A DNA stretch of 64,000 nucleotides from Alphaproteobacteria bacterium (lineage in GTDB: Bacteria; Pseudomonadota; Alphaproteobacteria; Rhizobiales; Methyloligellaceae): the NCBI GenBank assembly GCA_016869535.1, contig VGDX01000007.1:62001-126000 (forward strand). Direction: 5' to 3'. Shown one piece after another: positions 59,466 through 64,000 of this stretch (its first letter is position 1; every line of letters begins with the position of its first letter). The translations under genes and the position numbers were made by a program. The notes below the pieces were generated by a model. That model had not been told where the DNA came from, did no database searches, and saw only the letters and a program-made list of their open reading frames with translations.

Positions 59466-59494
59466 CTTCTAACGGCCGATCGATCAGAGGTCAA
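59466..59494 (-). promoter_or_regulatory. Predicted promoter of rplM-rpsI
   Basis: The minus strand reads TTGACC, 17 bases, TAGAAG, a good housekeeping match, ending about 29 bases before the rplM ATG. Further out (59536-59550) is an AT-rich hairpin GGTAT-AATA-ATACC that includes a TATAAT on the plus strand, possibly the -10 of the divergent crotonase gene. Confidence 0.6.
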
Positions 59495-59669
59495 GCACAG
59501 TCTGAAATACAATGCAAATGAGCATATTATCTATGTGGTATAATAATACCGCCATCTCATTCAATTGCTCAATCACGCAGGACAGATCCGTGATTTCCTC
59601 CCCGGGAATGACGCTTGGCTCTGACGAATTCTTGCCTTGCCGCTCCAGTCCATGCTCTAGGCTCACACC

Positions 59670-60464
59670 ATGAATAACGAGCCCATCTTGCGGCGTGATG
59701 ACCGCGGACCGGTCACGATCTTGACGCTTAACCGGCCCGAGGCCCGTAACAGCCTCTCGTTGGAGATGATCGGTGCGCTGCAAGGCGCAGTGCAGGACCT
59801 CGGAGGCAACGATGCCGTTCGTGCCATCGTCGTCACCGGCGCGGGTACCGCCTTTTCTTCTGGACACGATCTCAAGGAACTGACCGCTCACCGCAACGAT
59901 CCCGACCGTGGACGCGATTTCTTCGCCAAGACGATGAATGCCTGCTCCGATATGATGCTTGCCATTGTGCGCTGTCCGAAGCCTGTGATCGCCGGGGTGA
60001 ACGGTATCGCCACCGCCGCCGGCTGTCAGCTCGTGGCAAGCTGCGATCTTGCGGTCGCGGCCGGGGATGCTCGCTTCGCGACACCGGGCGTCAATATCGG
60101 GTTGTTCTGCTCAACGCCGATGGTTGCGCTTAGCCGCAATATCTCTCGCAAGGCGGCTATGGAGATGTTGCTGTTCGGCGAATTGGTGAGCGCCCAGGAC
60201 GCGCAGGCGCTCGGCCTTGTCAATCGTGTCGTAGCGAACGATCGCGTGGTGAACGAGGCGGTCGAGTTCGGCCGCCGGATCGCCGAGAAGCCGAAGCGGA
60301 CCCTGAAAATCGGCAAGGAGGCCTTCTACCGCCAGCTCGATCTGAGCCTCGAAGACGCTTACCATTATGCTTCAGCTGTGATGGTGGAGAACATGCTCGA
60401 CGACGAGGCCAAGGAAGGCATCGGCGCCTTTATCGACAAACGGCCACCGCGCTGGCCTGAATGA
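59670..60464 (+). CDS. Crotonase (enoyl-CoA hydratase/isomerase) family protein
   Basis: A 264-residue crotonase-fold protein. The oxyanion hole segments are SSGHDLKEL near residue 68 and NGIATAAGCQLVASCDLAVA near residue 109. In true hydratases two Glu act as acid and base, one after GGGC (as CELA) and one in the PE/G motif; here they are Gln (GCQL) and Val (TPGVNIGLFCST). The sequence therefore looks like the ECHDC3 subgroup, whose reaction is not established, and not a classical enoyl-CoA hydratase. It begins the plus-strand run crotonase, CoA-binding protein, metY. Confidence 0.88.
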   Translation: MNNEPILRRDDRGPVTILTLNRPEARNSLSLEMIGALQGAVQDLGGNDAVRAIVVTGAGTAFSSGHDLKELTAHRNDPDRGRDFFAKTMNACSDMMLAIVRCPKPVIAGVNGIATAAGCQLVASCDLAVAAGDARFATPGVNIGLFCSTPMVALSRNISRKAAMEMLLFGELVSAQDAQALGLVNRVVANDRVVNEAVEFGRRIAEKPKRTLKIGKEAFYRQLDLSLEDAYHYASAVMVENMLDDEAKEGIGAFIDKRPPRWPE

Positions 60465-60489
60465 GGCTACGCCGCCCCTCCCCGCCGTC

Positions 60490-61014
60490 ATGAACCACGA
60501 CTCTTATCCCGACGCCTATATCCGGCACATTCTGGTGCACCATCGCATCATCGCCATGGTGGGAGCGAGCGCCAATCCATCGCGGCCGAGCTACTACGCC
60601 ATGAAATATCTCAAGCAAAAGGGCTTCCGGGTGATCCCGGTCAATCCAGGGCAGGAAGGCAAGGAGATCCTCGGCGAAAAAGTTTATGCATCGCTCGGCG
60701 ACATCAGGGAGCCTATCGACATCGTCGATATTTTTCGTGCGTCGGACTCGGCTCTTCCCATTACCGAGGAAGCGATAAAGATCGGCGCCAGGGTTGTCTG
60801 GATGCAGCTCGGCGTGCGCAATGACGAGGCGGCGAAACTTGCCGAGGAAGCGGGTCTGAAAGTGGTGATGAACCGCTGTCCCAAGATCGAGTATGGACGG
60901 CTCTCAGGCGAGCTTGGCTGGGCCGGCGTCAATTCGCGCCGGATCAGCACCAAGCGGCCGGTGCTTGACCGCAAAGGTGTGCAGCATCGCCTGCTCAGAG
61001 AGGACGCCGACTGA
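60490..61014 (+). CDS. CoA-binding domain protein (YccU-like)
   Basis: A 174-residue protein with a single Rossmann-type CoA-binding domain. Seen are IIAMVGASANPSRPSYYAM near residue 20, GFRVIPVNPGQEGKEI, and VVWMQLGVRNDEAA, and NRCPKIEYGRLSGELGW near the C-terminus. Members resemble the N-terminal domain of succinyl-CoA synthetase alpha but have no known catalytic role. It is 25 bases after the crotonase gene and 70 bases before metY. Confidence 0.85.
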   Translation: MNHDSYPDAYIRHILVHHRIIAMVGASANPSRPSYYAMKYLKQKGFRVIPVNPGQEGKEILGEKVYASLGDIREPIDIVDIFRASDSALPITEEAIKIGARVVWMQLGVRNDEAAKLAEEAGLKVVMNRCPKIEYGRLSGELGWAGVNSRRISTKRPVLDRKGVQHRLLREDAD

Positions 61015-61084
61015 ACGCCGGGAATGCCCGCGTCATATCTTTGCTCTAGAATAATCGCACGAACCGAAGCCAAAGGGAATGATC

Positions 61085-62371
61085 ATGACCACGGAGCGTA
61101 AGCCCGGTTTCAATACGTTGGCCATCCATGCCGGCGCGCAGCCCGATCCTGCGACAGGTGCGCGCGCCACGCCGATCTACCAGACCACGTCATTCGTGTT
61201 CGATGACGTCGAACATGCTGCGGCTTTGTTCAACCTCGAAGTTTTCGGCAACATCTATTCCCGCATCATGAACCCCACCCAGGCGGTGCTCGAGGAGCGC
61301 ATCGCCGCGTTGGAAGGTGGGACAGCCGGACTGGCCGTAGCCTCAGGTCACGCAGCGCAGGCACTCGTGTTTCATGTGCTGCTCGATCCGGGCGACGAAT
61401 TCATTGCCGCGCGCCAGCTCTATGGCGGGTCGATCAATCAGTTCACGCATTCCTTCAAGAAATTCGACTGGCATGTGCGCTGGGCCGACACGACCGATGC
61501 GGCATCGTTTCGTGCGGCGCTGACGCCCAAGACCAAGGCCATCTTCATCGAGTCGATCGCCAATCCAGGCGGCATCATCACCGATATTGCTGCAATTTCT
61601 GCCGTCGCCAAGGAGGCAGGCGTGCCACTGATCGTCGATAACACCCTCGCCACGCCCTATCTCACGCGCCCGATCGAGCACGGCGCCGATATCATCGTGC
61701 ATTCGCTCACCAAATTCCTCGGCGGCCACGGGAACTCGATCGGCGGCGCTATTGTCGATTGCGGCACGTTCGATTGGCTGAAAAGCAAGCGTTACCCGAC
61801 GATGTCGTCACCCTCGCCGTCCTACCATGGAATCACCTTCGCCGAGACTTTCGGCAATTTCGCCTTTGCCATCGCTGCGCGCGTTTTCTCTTTGCGCGAT
61901 CTTGGGCCGGCCATATCGCCGTTCAACGCCTTTCTGATCCTGACCGGCATTGAAACACTGCCGCTGCGCATGCAGCGTCATTGCGACAACACGCTCGCCG
62001 TGGCCAAGTGGCTCTCGAAACATCCCAAGGTCGCCTGGGTGAACTACGCAGGATTGCCGGGTAACGAATTCCGCGCTCTTGCCGAGCGCTATTGCCCAAA
62101 GGGCGCCGGCGCCGTGTTCACCTTCGGGCTGAAGGGCGGATACGAAGCGGGCATCGCGCTTGTGAGCAATGTCAAGCTGTTCAGCCATTTGGCCAATATC
62201 GGCGATACGAAAAGCCTTATCATTCACCCCGCCTCGACCACCCATCGTCAGCTTACCGACGAGCAGCGTACGCGCGCGGGCGCCGGCGCAGAGGTGGTCC
62301 GATTGTCGGTTGGGCTTGAGGATGTCGACGATATTATCGCCGATCTCGATCAAGCCCTCGCTGCGGTATGA
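61085..62371 (+). CDS. metY: O-acetylhomoserine aminocarboxypropyltransferase (sulfhydrylase)
   Basis: PLP enzyme making homocysteine from O-acetylhomoserine and sulfide, bypassing cystathionine. The ATG at 61085 is preceded by AAAGGGA at the right distance; the ATG six bases earlier is too close. The 428-residue protein has GFNTLAIHAGAQPDPATGAR, TPIYQTTSFVFDDVEHA, GTAGLAVASGHAAQAL, DNTLATPYLTRPIEHGADI and the PLP Lys in HSLTKFLGGHGNSIGGA near residue 209. Length over 420 separates it from MetB and MetC. Its end overlaps the stop of the convergent ctaA by 22 bases. Confidence 0.93.
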   Translation: MTTERKPGFNTLAIHAGAQPDPATGARATPIYQTTSFVFDDVEHAAALFNLEVFGNIYSRIMNPTQAVLEERIAALEGGTAGLAVASGHAAQALVFHVLLDPGDEFIAARQLYGGSINQFTHSFKKFDWHVRWADTTDAASFRAALTPKTKAIFIESIANPGGIITDIAAISAVAKEAGVPLIVDNTLATPYLTRPIEHGADIIVHSLTKFLGGHGNSIGGAIVDCGTFDWLKSKRYPTMSSPSPSYHGITFAETFGNFAFAIAARVFSLRDLGPAISPFNAFLILTGIETLPLRMQRHCDNTLAVAKWLSKHPKVAWVNYAGLPGNEFRALAERYCPKGAGAVFTFGLKGGYEAGIALVSNVKLFSHLANIGDTKSLIIHPASTTHRQLTDEQRTRAGAGAEVVRLSVGLEDVDDIIADLDQALAAV

Positions 62372-63408
62372 GCCTCCGAGGCGCCCATAGGAACGTGGCG
62401 CGTGAGCCAGAGATGGTAGAGCGCGGTGGCGAAGACCAAGATGGCGCCTGCCTGATGTGCCAATCCCAGCTCGATTGGCACAACGAGTAGAAGCGTCCAC
62501 ACGCCGAGCGTCGCTTGCAGCAAGGACAGCACGGCGAGCGTCAAGGACGTGCCAATAATGGGCGGTGACGCGCGCCGAACGGCAAGCCAGATTGACTGTG
62601 CCAGCGTCGCCAGAACCACGGCATAACCGAGCATCCGGTGATTGAACTGCACGGCAAGGCCATTCTCGAACAGGTTGAGATACCAAGGGGACGCCGCATC
62701 GAGACCATCTGGAATGAATGCACCGTCGATGAGCGGCCAGCTGTTGTAACCATGCCCGGCATCGAGGCCTGCGACGAGGGCCCCACTCAAGAGCTGCAAG
62801 AAAATGAGTCCTAGAACGAGTCCGGCGACCCAAGTCACGGCTCCAAAATTGCGCCGCAGGTGTGAGCGCACGCCGAGATCGAACAGAAGCCAGAGCGTGT
62901 AGCCGAGGATGGCGATAGCAAGGCCGAAATGCACCATGAGCCGGTATTGGCTCACGCTGGTGCGCTCGGCCAGGCCGCTCTTCACCATGTACCAGCCGAT
63001 CGCGCCTTGCAGGCCACCCAGTACAAAGAGGCCGATGAGCCGCGGCAGGAGCACGCGCGGAATATAGCCGGCTATCCAGAAAGCGATGAACGGCACGAGG
63101 AAGGCGACGCCGATCAGCCGGCCGAGAAAACGATGCGTCCATTCCCACCAATAGATGGTCTTGAACGCATCAAGACTCATGCCGCGATTGATCTCGGTAT
63201 ATTGTGGGATTTGCTTGTAAGCCTCGAAGGCCTTTTCCCAGTCAGCGTCAGACAAAGGCGGGACCGCACCCATGACCAATTGCCATTCGGTAATGGAAAG
63301 GCCTGATTCGGTGAGCCGCGTGGCACCACCGACCAGGATCATGGCGATGATTAGAAAGACGATGCTTCCAAGCCAGATACGCAGCGCGCGCATGTGCTTT
63401 TCCGGCAT
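62350..63408 (-). CDS. ctaA: Heme A synthase (COX15/CtaA type)
   Basis: Membrane enzyme oxidising the C8 methyl of heme O to heme A for cytochrome c oxidase. The protein has eight membrane helices; diagnostic heme-binding histidines lie in IYWWEWTHRFLGRLIG, in MVHFGLAIAILGYTLW, in VQFNHRMLGYAVVLATLAQS and in LGLAHQAGAILVFATALYH. GGATRLTESGLSITEWQ is the family N-terminal motif. I use the ATG at 63408 because AGGA precedes it at the right spacing, giving 352 residues; ATG at 63456 or TTG at 63492 would add 16 or 28. Confidence 0.93.
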   Translation of the reverse strand: MPEKHMRALRIWLGSIVFLIIAMILVGGATRLTESGLSITEWQLVMGAVPPLSDADWEKAFEAYKQIPQYTEINRGMSLDAFKTIYWWEWTHRFLGRLIGVAFLVPFIAFWIAGYIPRVLLPRLIGLFVLGGLQGAIGWYMVKSGLAERTSVSQYRLMVHFGLAIAILGYTLWLLFDLGVRSHLRRNFGAVTWVAGLVLGLIFLQLLSGALVAGLDAGHGYNSWPLIDGAFIPDGLDAASPWYLNLFENGLAVQFNHRMLGYAVVLATLAQSIWLAVRRASPPIIGTSLTLAVLSLLQATLGVWTLLLVVPIELGLAHQAGAILVFATALYHLWLTRHVPMGASEAHTAARA

Positions 63409-63513
63409 GGCTTTTTCCTGCCGCAAGGAGGCGCTTTGAGCAATCGTCGAGGGCATGACACGTCTGATAGCGGCCCCTGTCCCTAAACTCAATCGCGAGA
63501 GTATGCTCGCCCT

Positions 63514-63717
63514 ATGAGCGCACGGAATCGCAAGCTGATCGGCACGATCGTGCTGCTCGTCTTCCTCGCCCTTTATTCCTGGGTCGCGGTCATGATCGGC
63601 GCGGGCCGCATCACGCTAGCCCCGCATTGGGTGCAGTTCATCTATTTCCTCGCCGCAGGACTTCTGTGGGTCCTCCCTGCCTTGATTCTGATCCGCTGGA
63701 TGCAGCGGCCTGATTGA
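63514..63717 (+). CDS. DUF2842 family small membrane protein
   Basis: A 67-residue protein with two membrane helices (about residues 8-30 and 40-61) and little else: MSARNRKLIGTIVLLVFLAL, the loop GRITLAPHWVQF, and a basic end. It matches the alphaproteobacterial DUF2842 family, of unknown function, and is divergent from ctaA, an arrangement often seen in this class. Confidence 0.82.
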   Translation: MSARNRKLIGTIVLLVFLALYSWVAVMIGAGRITLAPHWVQFIYFLAAGLLWVLPALILIRWMQRPD

Positions 63718-63818
63718 TCTGTGGATGACTCTGTATCGGCGCGCGGTGCTATTTACCTCCAGGGACGTATCTTCTAATTCTCACGAGATCGCCTTTCATG
63801 CGCCTCACTTAGGTCTCC

Positions 63819-64000
63819 GTGAGCATCAGATCCCGCATCCTGCACTGCCTGTGTGAGCCGGCCGGAGGTCTGCTCCGTCATGCCCACGACCTGATCGAGG
63901 GACAAGCAGAAATGGGTGCCGAAATCGGCGTGGTTTGCGCCACACGATCTGCCAATGAGGATGTCGACGCTACGCTCAACCGGCTTGCCGATCATTGCGC
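63819..64000 (+). CDS. Glycosyltransferase family 4-type protein (3' end outside window)
   Basis: Only the first 60 codons are present, from a GTG at 63819 with AGG six bases before it. The translation begins VSIRSRILHCLCEPAGGLLR and continues with HAHDLIEGQAEMGAEIGVVC, which is the N-terminal Rossmann fold of GT-B glycosyltransferases (GGLLRH-x2-DL-x2-GQ-x2-G-x2-IGVVC). Likely part of a polysaccharide or envelope glycan locus beyond the window. Substrate unknown. Confidence 0.78.
   Translation, partial: MSIRSRILHCLCEPAGGLLRHAHDLIEGQAEMGAEIGVVCATRSANEDVDATLNRLADHC

Noticed and set aside
63774-63995. 73-codon minus-strand open frame at the right edge
   Set aside because: The plus strand in this stretch encodes a recognisable glycosyltransferase N-terminus, so the minus-strand frame is a shadow.

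Overview
The window is chromosomal DNA of an alphaproteobacterium, most likely of the Hyphomicrobiales (Rhizobiales) type. The reasons are a 14-gene nuo operon with alphaproteobacterial gene order, a short prolyl-tRNA synthetase without the editing insertion, the DUF1467 and DUF2842 families, an NDUFS4-like complex I subunit, a PHA synthase, the order rpsB-tsf-pyrH-frr-uppS-cdsA-dxr, and two SOS boxes of the alphaproteobacterial form GTTC-N7-GTTC. It is almost entirely housekeeping DNA: I see no prophage, transposase, CRISPR array or plasmid gene.

Layout. 1-13034, all minus strand: dxr (cut by the window edge), cdsA, uppS, frr, pyrH, tsf, rpsB (isoprenoid, undecaprenyl and phospholipid precursors, translation, UMP kinase), then dnaE, lolD, lolC and proS. 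13035-13474 is a 440-base gap that holds a strong plus-strand intrinsic terminator with no plus-strand gene in front of it. 13475-33527, all minus strand: one very long, tightly packed run that reads, in transcription order, tRNA-Asp, nuoA, B, C, a FlK-like thioesterase, a GFA-family protein, nuoD, E, F, two tandem paralogous membrane proteins, nuoG, H, I, J, K, a third unknown membrane protein, nuoL, M, N, birA, rnj, mce and a DUF1467 gene. 33627-42537, minus strand: a small zinc-ribbon protein and a Y-family DNA polymerase behind an SOS box, tRNA-Val, the HU gene, lon, clpX, clpP, the trigger factor gene and tRNA-Leu, which together form a protein quality-control block. 42764-45869, plus strand: cysteine synthase, mercaptopyruvate sulfurtransferase and cystathionine beta-lyase.

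45866-49429 is mixed: an SMP-30/NHL-like exported protein, tRNA-Arg, the NDUFS4-like subunit, tRNA-Pro, a DUF192 protein, a double cold-shock-domain protein, gloA and tRNA-Glu. 49495-54981, minus strand: recJ, glpX, hom and a class I aminotransferase. Then a small lipoprotein gene, phaC, argC, rpsI and rplM, a crotonase-family gene, a CoA-binding protein gene, metY, ctaA, a DUF2842 gene and the start of a glycosyltransferase gene at the right edge.

The most unusual points are the five non-nuo genes embedded in the complex I operon (three unknown membrane proteins, a GFA protein and a FlK-like thioesterase), the orphan plus-strand terminator at 13375-13400 that may end a small RNA, the SOS boxes in front of both dnaE and the Y-family polymerase, and a His/Asp-rich tail on the trigger factor. 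Families were assigned by recognising motifs by eye, without database searches. Start codons were moved from the longest open frame where the ribosome binding site or family length argued for it.
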